Shown here in pieces: positions 1 through 11,000 of a stretch of DNA of 64,000 nucleotides (position 1 is its first letter; every line of letters starts with the position of its first letter). The stretch comes from Leishmania donovani (lineage: Eukaryota; Euglenozoa; Kinetoplastea; Trypanosomatida; Trypanosomatidae), in NCBI RefSeq assembly GCF_000227135.1, contig NC_018253.1, positions 949,584-1,013,583 on the forward strand, given 5' to 3'. A program made the translations under genes and the position numbers. The notes beneath the pieces were generated by a model. That model was not told the DNA's origin and ran no database searches. It worked only from the letters and a program-made list of their open reading frames with translations.

Positions 1-681
1 TTGAAGACGCTGGGGGACCTCATCGAGTTCAACAACTCCTTCTACGCAAACGTGCCGGTGATGGACAGCAACTTTCTGGTTCTGATGGAGCAGAGCGAGG
101 CTCTCATGAGCAACGTTCGGGTGCAAGACGCTCTTCGGGAGGTGAACCGAGAGTGGGTCATGCTGACGCTCGAGACCTACGGCAAGCTGCAGGCCGCCTG
201 CACCCGGGAGCACGGGAGTAGCTCGCTGGAGAGGCAGTGTGCGAAGTGGATCCAATTTATGTCTCCGAGGCTTCGTCGTCTTCTTGTGTCCGCGCAGGGC
301 ACCCTTGCACAGGACAGCGATGTACCGGAGGCGAAGCTGCTTGTGACGACGTGCGAGCAACTTCTCAAGGAGCATGAGGCGCACGACATCGTGTGCACGC
401 ACCTGAGCGACTATACGGTGCGCGAGGAGTGCGTGCGACCCCACTTGGACGCCTTGAAGGCGGAGCTGCAGTCGTCACTCACGACGACAGTGCTGACCTT
501 CCCGCTCGCTGACACCGCGGGTGGGCAGGCGGACTACAAGAGTCGTGTCGAGGAGCTGCAGGAGTGGATCGACGTGAAGTCGCAGAAGGGCACGTACGTG
601 AAGCTGCTGGAGCGCTTAGAGTTGACCAAAGCCATGATCGAGGAGCACGCGGATGTACTGTTCCCCGAGGATAGTCCGTAG
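1..681 (+). CDS. Conserved hypothetical protein, C-terminal part
   Basis: An open frame runs from the first base of the window to TAG at 679-681, giving 226 residues. The first codon is TTG, so the true start lies upstream and this is a C-terminal fragment. The sequence is hydrophilic and looks largely alpha-helical, with several charged heptad-like stretches near the C-terminus around residues 175-220. I see no membrane segment, zinc ligands or catalytic motif. Codon use (strong G/C at third positions) matches the real genes downstream. I do not recognise the family. Confidence 0.75.
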   Translation: MKTLGDLIEFNNSFYANVPVMDSNFLVLMEQSEALMSNVRVQDALREVNREWVMLTLETYGKLQAACTREHGSSSLERQCAKWIQFMSPRLRRLLVSAQGTLAQDSDVPEAKLLVTTCEQLLKEHEAHDIVCTHLSDYTVREECVRPHLDALKAELQSSLTTTVLTFPLADTAGGQADYKSRVEELQEWIDVKSQKGTYVKLLERLELTKAMIEEHADVLFPEDSP

Positions 682-2070
682 GGGTTCACCACACTGCAGG
701 CGGGATGGCGATGCGAATGTTCCGGTGGAAGCGAGAGTAGGAACAGGGAGGCCTTGAGAGGTGGAGAGGTAGCGTATGTGGTGGTGGTGGGGAAGAGAGG
801 CGGGCACTGGTGCGACCTCCAACAGCACGGCCGTTTTTCTATCTTCCGGTTTCTCGGCTTTTATGCCTTCTGCGCATATGCACTGTACCTTGCCGGGCCC
901 CTCCGCCTCTCAGAGAGCCCCTCAGCGCCTCGCTCTTCATCCGCCCTCGCCCTGGGCATCGGGTTATAGAGTCGTTTCGAGTAGTTGCGCTTTCTATATA
1001 TATTGTCCGTTCTCCGCAACTGCTCTGTCATGTTGTGCGGGCGAGACACGTTAGTGCTTCCAGGCGTTACAGCCAAGAGGTCACCGCGGTGCATGTCACG
1101 GAGCAGCGAAGCAGCCGGCCGACGTCTTTACTCTTCCACCGCTTCGTCGAGCTCGCTCAGTGCCTGTGTAGGCTTGTGCACGTCAGAGACCACCGAATCG
1201 CTCTCCCAACTAAAATGCAGAGCAAAGGACACAGACATGGGGGAAACGGATTGCTATCGCGACATGGCCGAACACGTGGGCGCGCGAAGGCTTCAGTGTG
1301 CGCTCACACGCTCATGCAGTGCATGGCACAAGCGCATGGTTTCGCACACGAATCGCGTGCTGCTTTTTTTGGTTCGCGCCTGTACGCGTGCATGCGGGCG
1401 CGCTTTACATTCCTTCCTCTACAAGCACTGGGAGGGGGACCCCGACACGGTCGCGACGACAGGTGCTGCATACCGACTGTGCCGCGCTTCTAAGCATTCT
1501 CTGGCGCTACACACTCTCTCTCTCCCTAGCCTCGCGCCCACTCCTGGACGATGGCACTTGCGCTTGTACGCTGTTTCTGCGTGCATCTCTCTCTCTCTGC
1601 ATCCTTCACTTCTCCCCTGCAGTCTGCGGCGGCGACCTTTGTCCTTCACGCCGCATCACCACGACCAGTCGTCTAGGCGAGATCAGCACTGCGTCAAGGG
1701 CCACGCGCACCCCTTCTTTCCTCCTTCGCCACGGATCCTCTTCCTTGATATCAACACACACACACACACACACACACACACCAAGGTGGTCGCGCTCGCT
1801 TTCAGCCCTCCACACAGCTCTCAGCGGCGCGCTCACTGTACTTGTAAACAGAGTCTTTCTCCTCTCCTCGCCTCCCTTTGAGAGGGGGCCTTTGCCACGC
1901 CTACGGAAAGTGACACAGGCCCGCTGACGTGGGCCCCCTTGCATTGACCCCTCCCCTCACCTTGTGCGCCGTCTCTCATTTTGTTTTTGCTAGCGCTTCT
2001 CCCGCAGACGCGGCGCACACCAGCTCCGCCGCAGCTCTCCTCGTACCCTCACTCCTTTCTAGAGTCGAAC
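682..2070 (+). other. Intergenic spacer
   Basis: No gene is supported here. The spacer holds the 3' UTR of the previous gene, C/T-rich tracts, a CA microsatellite and, in the last 100 bases, pyrimidine tracts suited to trans-splicing of the next gene. Open frames that cross it are compositional. Confidence 0.7.
1754..1781. repeat. (AC)n microsatellite
   Basis: About 14 uninterrupted AC units are seen directly in the spacer upstream of the MATH-BTB gene. Such tracts are common in Leishmania spacers and vary between strains. Confidence 0.95.
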
Positions 2071-4005
2071 ATGGAATCGGTGGAGGCCGTGGAGCTCTTC
2101 TCGGAGCGCAGCGCACGCTATCGCTACCGCGTGCCGGTGAGCGTGATTCGCGAGCTGCAGTACGAGGGATCACGCTACAGCGCTGAGTTCAACGTTGGCG
2201 GCTGGTTCTGGCGCTTCCACATTCAAGAGCGATCCGCCGAGGGCCAGCGCTTCCTGGCGCTGCACCTTCAGAGCTGCACGCCGGGTGCTGTCTCTGTCCA
2301 CTTTAAGCTCACGGCCGTCTGCATGCGTGACCCGCTGCAGTCGCGCAGCAAGACGTTCAACTGCACCTTCAAGAAGGCCGGAAGTGCTTGGGGACTTCAC
2401 CAGTTCATCGCGATCGAGCAACTGCTGCACCCTGAGAGCGGGTTCGTGTACACGGTGCAGGAGACGGGGACCCGCTGCGTTGATTTCGAGGCGGTGCTGC
2501 AGGTGGACAACGGCAGCGGCAACGGGCGTGCTCCACCTGTGCGCAGCGCAACCCGCTCCGTCACCCCGACCCGCAGCGTCGTTGGCGCCGGCGTTGCAGG
2601 AACGAACGGCGGACAGATATCGCCAAGCCGAGGCCCTAGCGTGCGGCCGGTCGGCGGACGTGGCGGCGTCACTCCACTGGGACGGAGCGGTGGGACGTCG
2701 TACTCGCCTGGCCGAGTCGGCACCAGCGCACTCGTTCCGATGGAGGGCAGCGTGGACCGGCCTGGCGCGAGTGCCGGGGCCGCGCTGCGTCGCGGCTTCT
2801 ACAGCGACCCGAGCGGTGGTCAGATGATGACCTTAGACAACGCCTCGACCGTCGGCGGCGATGGCGGTGGCCGAGTAGCTGGGAGCGCCGTCGTGCGCGC
2901 ACCGCTCGCGTACCCCTTTGCGCACTTGGAGATCCTGTGCGACATGAGCTTCGACGTCCAGGGCGTCCGCGTCAAGGCCCACCGCTGCGTGATTGGCGCG
3001 CGCATGCAGCCGCTGCTTCCCGAGCAGATGCTGCCGTTGCAGGTCGGCTGCATCGTCGCCATCGCCGTCCCCCTCGACGTCTTCACAACCTTTCTGCGGT
3101 ACGTGTACACGGAAGAGTATCCTGAGTCGGGCGTCTTACCGCCAGAGTCGCTGCTTGACTTGTACCTGCTTGCGGCAGCGTGCGAGTTCTACGACCTCAG
3201 CGCGGTCTGCATCCGCTACGTTCGCCCGCTCCTGACGCCTGAGAACATTCTACCCATTGTGCTGACGCGCTACAACGCTGCGGACGAGGTGCTCACCTCT
3301 CTCTACCTGCACGTGCTGCTGGACAACTACGATATCCTCATCCAGGACCGCCAGTTTGAAGAGATTCCTGGCCACCTCTTCCGTCGTCTTTCGCTAATTC
3401 TTTACAGCAAGGAGACGGTGCCGAATGCGCCGATCCCACCCATGAAAAACACACTGGGGAAGCAGCTTGCGTGGCTGGCGGAGTCGGGGGAGTACAGCGA
3501 CTACGAGTGGGTGGTGGGGCCGCAGCAGTACGCGGTGCACGCCCACCGCTACATTCTCGCCTGCCGCTGTGTGCTGTTCTCGCAAGCGATGAACCCACGG
3601 AGCCCGGGACCGCTTCCGTCGTTCACCACCAACGAGTTCGACTTTTCCTTGCGTAGCTGGCAGAAGTTGTTGATGGGGATGTACCGTCGCCACCTTGACA
3701 CCGCGCGCGACTTCTCGGCCGAGGACATTGCCATCATCTTCAAGATGCAGCAGGTGCTCATCATGGACGGCCAACTGAAGCGCGAGGCGGATGAGGCGTT
3801 TAGCAACACAAACGCCCTGCGCCTCCTCATCTATGCCGTGAAGCATCAAATACCGGAGTTGCACGAGCGTGCCATCAGCTACGTGGCGCGTAACTTCAGC
3901 GCGATGATCCGCAACGACTCACAGGCGTGGGAGCTGATTAGCGAGCTGCCGCAGACAGCTGTGGTGTCGCTGTTCCGCACGGTGACGGAGCAACCAACGT
4001 TGTAG
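2071..4005 (+). CDS. MATH domain / BTB (POZ) protein, possible Cullin-3 adaptor
   Basis: The frame encodes 644 residues from ATG 2071. It opens further upstream, but this is the first ATG after the pyrimidine-rich spacer. Residues about 15-145 resemble a MATH/TRAF-like beta sandwich. Residues 146-275 are a Ser/Gly/Arg/Thr-rich linker. A BTB-like domain starts near residue 281, with the pattern V-x-A-H-R-C-V-I-G-A-R and then F-L-R-Y-V-Y-T. A second BTB-like segment starts near 476 (V-H-A-H-R-Y-I-L-A-C-R). Proteins with MATH plus BTB, such as SPOP, act as substrate adaptors for Cullin-3 ubiquitin ligases. That role is inferred from architecture only. The double BTB is less usual than a single copy. 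Confidence 0.8.
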   Translation: MESVEAVELFSERSARYRYRVPVSVIRELQYEGSRYSAEFNVGGWFWRFHIQERSAEGQRFLALHLQSCTPGAVSVHFKLTAVCMRDPLQSRSKTFNCTFKKAGSAWGLHQFIAIEQLLHPESGFVYTVQETGTRCVDFEAVLQVDNGSGNGRAPPVRSATRSVTPTRSVVGAGVAGTNGGQISPSRGPSVRPVGGRGGVTPLGRSGGTSYSPGRVGTSALVPMEGSVDRPGASAGAALRRGFYSDPSGGQMMTLDNASTVGGDGGGRVAGSAVVRAPLAYPFAHLEILCDMSFDVQGVRVKAHRCVIGARMQPLLPEQMLPLQVGCIVAIAVPLDVFTTFLRYVYTEEYPESGVLPPESLLDLYLLAAACEFYDLSAVCIRYVRPLLTPENILPIVLTRYNAADEVLTSLYLHVLLDNYDILIQDRQFEEIPGHLFRRLSLILYSKETVPNAPIPPMKNTLGKQLAWLAESGEYSDYEWVVGPQQYAVHAHRYILACRCVLFSQAMNPRSPGPLPSFTTNEFDFSLRSWQKLLMGMYRRHLDTARDFSAEDIAIIFKMQQVLIMDGQLKREADEAFSNTNALRLLIYAVKHQIPELHERAISYVARNFSAMIRNDSQAWELISELPQTAVVSLFRTVTEQPTL

Positions 4006-5601
4006 AGGGTTTACCACAGAACGCGGTTACGGACAACGAGGCGGAAGCGTCAGCGGAGAAGAGAAGAGCCACTCATAGCCTCATAGATGGGCATACCGAC
4101 CGGAGTGGGCGCATGCACTTGTGTGTTTGTGTGTTGGGAGGGGGAGTGGGTCTCGCAGCCAGTGCGAGTGCAGCGCATGTGCCTCCTGCGGTTTCTGCTC
4201 TCACCAACATCGCTATCTCTGGGTTACACTTAGCGAGGGAGGGGGGAGGCGAGAGCAACCATGATGACAGCGCCAGGGGCATCGGCTACGTCTTCTCCCT
4301 TTTGCCCTTCCCCTGCTCGTCCTGCCTTGACGTGCGGGAGGATGCGAGGGCCATAGCCCCCATAACCGCTCATCCCCCAAGCCGGTGGAGCGCGTTCGCG
4401 TCACCAAGTTCTTGCCGATGCGATGCGTCTTGTGCGCGTTGCCTGTCTCTGTGTTGGTGCGCGCCGGCGTCCTGCGGTGCGGTGTTTGCTGCCCGTCGCT
4501 TGCGCATGTCTCTGCGCTCCCGCTCGGCGGGCTGCCGTGCTGCTTTCGTTGTCGGCTCGCCTCGTTTCACGTGTGCACGTGTGTCTTTCCGTTTCTGTCT
4601 ACTCCTCTCTTCACGTGCGTGGTTTTAGATGCTCCTTTCCTGTTCATGTTGGTCTATCGAAGGGTGTGATGGTGGGGCCCGTGGGAGGTGCGGGGCCGGC
4701 GGTGCGGTCTTCGGCTCTCTCCCTCTCCCCACTGCCTGCCCTCCCCCGTCTCTCTCTCCCTACGATGCCCTGTACTAGAAGTGTCCCCTGTATGCCTCTC
4801 TCTGTGTGTCGCCTTGTTGGTGTGGGGGAAGGGGAGGGGAGTGGGCGCCCTCCCCATCCCCGGAGGCGTCTCGTTTCTTGCCGTCCCCCTTCCCCCTTCA
4901 CTACTCCGTCCTTTGTAGATTGCGCGCTGGAGCGTATCTGAGCACCCCTCGTTATCATCCCTCTCCCACGACACGCCGTCGGCCAACGCGCGACCGCAGC
5001 GACGCCCCGCTGTACTTCTGTTAGGAGAGTCCCTCGAGCGGCCCATGAACGGTGCGACCGATTTCCCCCTCCCCCCTCTCTTATCCGACCTTCTCCAGAG
5101 GTGCTCGCTGGCTGCACCGAGGCGGAACGAATGTTCGAGTCGGACATGCGTACGCATGCGCGTGTGAGTCGAGGAGGGAGCGCTTGCGTGCAACGCCGCT
5201 TTCTTTCTCGCAGCACCGAGTGGAGCTGCGTTCCGTGAGCGCGCACTCCCTCCTCCCCCTCCGCCGGCTGCTCTCCTTGCCCTCTTGCTGGCGGCGCTCT
5301 GCGGTGCCCGTCTGAGCTGTGGCTCCGTCCTCGGCTATCTCTCCCCCTTTTCTGCCCCCACCTGTCTACCGCTTTCTACACACTCTCTAACCTGTTCCCC
5401 AAGCGGCGCCGGGTAGACGAGGCCCCATTCAAGGCTGTGCGTCGAATGGCACCAGGAGGAGGGTAGAGCAGCTCATCAAGGCTTCCACAGTCGTGTTCCA
5501 GTGCCCCTGAACACATCCAGACACGCTGGCGCGAGTCTTCGAAGGAGGCGTATTTTCTTTTCTGCCCCTCCGCATCGGGACTATTGGGTGCTCATCTCCT
5601 C
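4006..5601 (+). other. Intergenic spacer
   Basis: About 1.6 kb without a supported gene. It is rich in C/T and G runs and simple TG/CT repeats. I saw no RNA gene and no retroposon signature. Confidence 0.65.
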
Positions 5602-6610
5602 ATGAACGCCGCCGACATGCCCAACACGTCCGCCAAGCTCCGCGAGAGTAGGGAGCCGCTGTCGGAGGTGCGGATCAGTGACCAGGTGGTTCAGAGCTGT
5701 CTGCGGCACGCCTTCCCGACAGGAGGAGGAGGTCATGGGGCTGCTGCTGAGCCGCATTGAGGTACAGCCCTTCACGGAGACGCACATGGACGGCAGTCGC
5801 GATGCCGGCTTCCCCGCGAGTCAGACGGATGGCGCCGTCAATGGCGTCTGCAGCCGTGGCAGCGCCACCGCCGTCAGCACCGCCGGCGCAGCACCTGCGA
5901 CGCTTTCCTCCTCGGCGGCCAAACGGGAAAAGGTGGCCTACATTTGGGGCACGCACATCGGGGAGCGTAATGTGCAGCGCAGCGATCGAGTAGAGATGTC
6001 GGCCGAGTCCGTTGCGTCAGCTACCGAAGCGGCAGATCGCATGACGACTGACACAAGAGCGCTCACCTACATGGTGGGATGGCATCACAGCCATCCGAGG
6101 ATTCCAGCCGTGCCGTCGTCTGTGGACCTATGCACGCAGAGGAGGTTTCAACAGTACACGGAGAGCGGCTGAGTCGGCCTCATCGCGAGCGTCTTCAACA
6201 CAGAGACGAACATCACTTGCGGTCACTGCGCGTTTCACTGCTTCCAGGCGGGGCTGGGCAACGAACATGTGGAGGTGCCCATGCGTACCGTTCCCCAGTC
6301 TGACCTGTTTGCCTCCCTTGACCCTATCGGTGCGCTGCGGGACACCACACCAAGGCTGCTGCAGGTCTTGCAGCAGGAGGTGCGCGACGCGGTCGCAGCA
6401 GCGGTGCGGGAAAGCGCGTACGACACGACCACCTCGCGAGCGGCGCGAGCACTGGCGGAAGTGCAACTATTTCAGATCGACCGCCTTGTTGCAGAGCCGA
6501 CACGCAAGGAGCTGGTACACTGCTCGCTGCCCCTCTTGCGCGCCGAGGTGGCGCGCCTGGAGGCGGCGTTGGCCGAGACCGCGAGAGCCGCGCCACCGCC
6601 TCAGCATTGA
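5602..6610 (+). pseudogene. BRCC36-like JAMM/MPN+ deubiquitinase gene, broken
   Basis: ATG 5602 opens a frame that reads into the conserved start of an MPN domain and leaves frame in a GGA repeat near 5722. The frame then continues one register over to TGA 6170-6172 and, in that same register, past the stop to TGA 6608-6610. The full JAMM zinc motif is visible at about 6082-6123: H-S-H, seven residues, then S-x-x-D, within G-W-H-H-S-H-P. The spacing after it (V-G-L-I, then F-H-C-F-Q and V-P-M-R-T-V-P) fits BRCC36, a K63-specific deubiquitinase, better than RPN11 or CSN5. A coiled C-terminal tail follows. One frameshift plus one stop mark it as a pseudogene, unless both are draft errors. The rest is well preserved, so loss would be recent. 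Confidence 0.75.
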
Positions 6611-8079
6611 CAGACGCGTTTATAGGCGTGTGCTGCTGCAACAGGCATCGGGGATGGAAGGAGGAGCTGAGAGTCTCACTGCTCCTCCACGGGCCTCGGT
6701 AGACCCGCCGCCCTCTCCTCCTCGTCTTTGCCTGTGCCCTTCGCCTTCCAGCAGGATGGGGGTATGCGAACGGGCACCATGGCGGACAGGACAAGCACTC
6801 ACGGTAACACGCACGTGGACGAACTCGTCTGCGCGCGTTCTGATTCTCAGCTCATTACGCAGAAGTCGGCCGAGCTTTCTCATCCTTGGCGCGCTCCCTG
6901 CAGTGCATACATTTTGCGTCGGCGCAGCAGGAGTCGCCGCCATGGCGGTGCCTCCTGCTGCCCTTCCCTCTTGTCTTCCGTGAACGGAGCAGCACGGCCG
7001 CTTGCGTGCGCTTCTCGCTTCTGTTTGGCTCTCTCGCCGGTTGCGCGGGATGCCCAAAGACAACGTGCGCGCACACACACACACACACAACACATACACG
7101 GACACCTGGTCACAGTCCGCATGCAAAGGATTCATCGAGCTGCCATCACCGCGGACGCCACTGCACACGCGCACACATCCACTTCCATCTCTCCCTTCCA
7201 GGACCTTGTGCTATGCTCTTGGATCTGCCCGCTCTTTCCCTTCTCCTTGATGCGGAAAAGTGTCTTGCTCTCCCGTATGGAGGGGGGGGGGCGAAGGGCG
7301 GGGGAGCGAGGCGGGGCGCAGGTATTCCTTTCGGACGGCCCCCGCCCGCAGTGACGTACGGTCGTATATGTGCGTGTGGGGCGCGCTAGCTCTCTCGCTC
7401 TCCTCCTTGCTTTGAGGAGGATGCCAACTGGTTTTACTACCTTATCTCTGAGTTCCAGTCAGCCCCACCCCGTGCCCCGCCCTCATCGTGCCCGCCGCCG
7501 AGGTTCGGCATGCTGGGTAAGGGAATAGTGAGGGGGGTCTCTTGCATTTTCGTAGAGTTCATCCAAAGGATAAGCAGCAGCGCTGTAGGGGAGGGGCACT
7601 GAAGCCGGCTTTCCTCCTGCCTCTCGACACCCGACACCTTTGCTAAAGCCGCCCATAACAGGCCAGAAAACGGGGGATGGAACCCCGCAAGCCGGTGTGC
7701 TCCATCTGCTCTGCTCTCCTCTGATCTTTCCTATCTGTCGCTCTCTCTGATCTCACCCTAGCGAGGGCAGGAGATGCTTGCACATGCACACACGCATAGA
7801 CGCACACCCGCACACGCACACGCACACACATAGATTCATACGTTGTCAGCTAACCACACCCGGTGCCGTCTTGCGCCTCCTTTTTCTCTTCACAGGACGG
7901 CTGTAGCGGTCTTTATCAGCTCGTGCCCGTTGTGCCAGTCCTCTGCGGCAGTATCTGGTGTTTCGCGCACTGACTCGCACGCACGCGCCCTTGCTACTCG
8001 TCGTGTGCTCAGACGCACAGAGAGGAGGCGTTATCGCAGTAGAGGGGGTGGGGAGTGTACGGGAGGGGGTGGCTGGTGG
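6611..8079 (+). other. Intergenic spacer
   Basis: No gene is supported. CA-rich runs lie at 7070-7095 and 7785-7830, with pyrimidine tracts before 8080. A TTG-initiated extension of the next gene back to 7843 is open but has spacer composition. Confidence 0.65.
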
Positions 8080-11000
8080 ATGGACTCCGCTACAGCAGCT
8101 GCGGAGAGGGCAGCCTCTTCGGCGCTCTCGGCTTCTCTGTCACTCACCACCACACATTCATCGACTACATCCACGGCGACGCTAACGCCGGCGCACGAGG
8201 CCCTGCGGCAAGCCAGGTCGTTTTGTGGGAGCGGCCGTGCTGCGCCCAGTACCTCCTCCTCTGCCAACCTTAGCTCAGGCCATACCGAGTCTAGCCCATG
8301 CCCATCGCTCGACTCGCATTTGTTACCGGGGCATGCCGGCGACATTGAGGCTATGCACACCGCATGCGTGGCAGGAGTCCATAGACGTGGCACCGCCTCG
8401 AACCGTCCCAGCTGCAGCAGTGGGCGCAGCAGTAGCACCAGCAGGGCCACGCGCAGTCGAGGTGTCAGCGGCAGCAGCGGCGGGCTGACGAGGACGCCTG
8501 GCGGCGGCGCTGCCACCTGCCTCTCTCCAACATCTGCCTGCGCGACTCACAGCGGGGCATCACTGGAAAACGAGCCGTCGTTGACGCGCGGGTGTTGCTC
8601 CTCCCCTCCTCACGCAGATGCGCAGCTCGCCTCTTTCTCCAGTAGCCTTGCACACCACGGCTCTGGGTCACCGTCCACTCCATCCTCAACTGCACACTCT
8701 CCAGACGCACAGCCGCCGGCACCGACGGCGTGGCCGCTCGCATTGCCTTCTGAGCGCATTCGACAGTGTCAGCTCCACGAGGAGGAAGAAGGTGCTGCGC
8801 AGGAGCTGGCGCAGCAGCAGCACGTGCACTTCCGCGTGCCGATGGTGGCCCTAAAGACGTCCGCATCTCCTTCTGTCTACCCCGCCAAGGTGTCAGTGTC
8901 TGCGAGACCGTCCTCGCAGATCTCAGCAGCAGATCAGACCGCTGTGGAGCGGCTGCAAGATCTCTCCTACGCGGAGGTGCAAGAGGCGCAGGAGTGGCTT
9001 GCTAGGGCCGGAAGCGCCAAGCAGGCGTGGGCCGTCTCACGGTCTGTCCCTGTCGTGCGGCCGACAGAGGCCGTTGCCGCCGACCCGCTCGCGAACGAAA
9101 GCGGCGGCACAGCAGCTGCGCTGTTGGAAGCGGCGCCGGCTTCGCTGGACGTGGCGGCTAATCTGCGCTTTTCTCAGTTTTTTCGTGCGTCACTGATGGA
9201 GGAGGACAGCGATGACGCCGCCATGAGCGATGGTGGGCGCGGCGCCGTCCACGGAGGAGCTGGGAAAGACACGGGCACGAGAGAAGCAGTGGAGATGACG
9301 AGGGCGGGCGACGTGAGGCGCAGCACCGGCCCCACGCGTTCGTGTGGTGAGGCTGCGCCGCGCAGTTGCCAACACGGTGGCGCGTTTCCGTCGGCTTGGC
9401 CGTACGTTGCCAGCGAATTCGATGGGCCGGGTGCTGACGTGGAGGTGGAGAAGGGGGATGACGATGACCTCACCGACTCTCCCATCACGGGCGTGCCGCC
9501 GTCGAGTACGCACCTGCACCGCACCAGCGTTGATGCTGATGGTAAGGCTGCTGCTCCTCTGCCTGATTCGTCCATTTTTCTTTCGCCATCCGCTCCGGGG
9601 GCCAGCGCCAAGTGTACACTGGTCTGGCCTGCCTCGCCACTGCTTGCGGAGAGAGACTCCAGCACCCCGGCGCGGCGCTCCCTGTCGCCAGCCACTACTG
9701 CGAGGCGGTGGTCGCTATCGTGTTTTGATATCGGGCGCCGTATCGGGCACGGGCACTCCGGCAAGACGTTCCTTGCGCGGGAAAAGTACAGCAAAGTCGT
9801 CGTGGCCCTCAAGGTTTTCAACGACGACTACGCTCAGCGCCACGAAGGCGGGACGAATATGGTCGAGCGTGCGATGCGACTACAGGCAGCAGCAGGACGG
9901 CACTGCCCCCACATTGTAAGGCTCTATGCGTTCTTCACGGATGCGCGACGCTGTTACGCTGCTCTGGAGTACGCGGACGCTGGTGACCTCGCCACTCACC
10001 TCCTTCGCCAGCCGCAGCAACGCCTGCCTGAGGCGCAGGCCCAGGTCATCGTGTACCACGTGGCGCTGGCACTGCGGCACTTGCACGAGCAACGCGTTGT
10101 GCACCGCGCTGTGACGATGCGCAACGTGCTACTGCGCCGCAGCGAGGCGGGAGCGACCGCCAAACTCGGCGACTTCGCATCCGCCGTGCACCTGGCCGAC
10201 GGGCGCGCTCGCTGGCTCGGCGAGCTCGGCGGCTCCCATGATGGAGGGCGGTCGCTGGAGTACGCGGCACCGGAGGTGATTTGCGGCCGCGGATGGTCGT
10301 GCAAGTCTGACATGTGGGCACTCGGTATCCTTGTGTTTGAGATGATCTGCGGCCACCACCCCTTCGATCACGTTTCGGCGGCTGAGATGAAGCGGCTCAT
10401 TTGCAGCGGTGCCGCCTGCCACTCGCCGCATGCGCTGTCGCGCACCGGCATGTCGTTTGTGCGGTCGCTTTTATGCGTCGATGAGGCAGCGCGCAGCAGC
10501 GCCGCAACGGCACTGGCGCACCCGTTTTTGAGTGTTAATGCCGCCGCCACCACGCCTGCTGTGGCGAGCGCCATGCAGGACACAGCAGCAAGCGGCCGCA
10601 CAGAACCTGCCGGGTCGGCTGCCCAGGCGGCGCCGGCGAGCGTAGCCGTTGCCGAGGAGGCGTGCATGGGTGCGGTGGCGCTGCCTGTCAGTCGTGACTT
10701 GTCGAGCACGTTTTCGCTCGCTGCAGTGCTGGCCAACACAGAGGCCAACTGCGGCAACGACGGTGGCCACAGTCGCTCGACGGCTGCCATGCCGACAGGC
10801 ACAAAAACTACCATCAGCTGCGCAGGCGCTTCTCTAGTCTCTCCGGCGCCGAGGGACGACATCCCGTACGCGCGGCGGGATGGAAACCCATCGGCTAGCT
10901 CTCTCACCACGACTTCGCCATCGCCGACCGTCACCCCCTTTTCCACTGCCCAGCGCGTGACCGGAACAACAAGGCGTGCACATGGCGCGGCATGGCACAC

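Noticed and set aside
985..1881. 298-codon open frame in the first spacer
   Set aside because: It crosses a CA microsatellite and C/T tracts, has no domain, and overlaps other equally open frames.
7843..8079. N-terminal extension of the pseudokinase
   Set aside because: It begins with TTG, has spacer composition and lies among CA repeats and likely splice signals. ATG 8080 is preferred.
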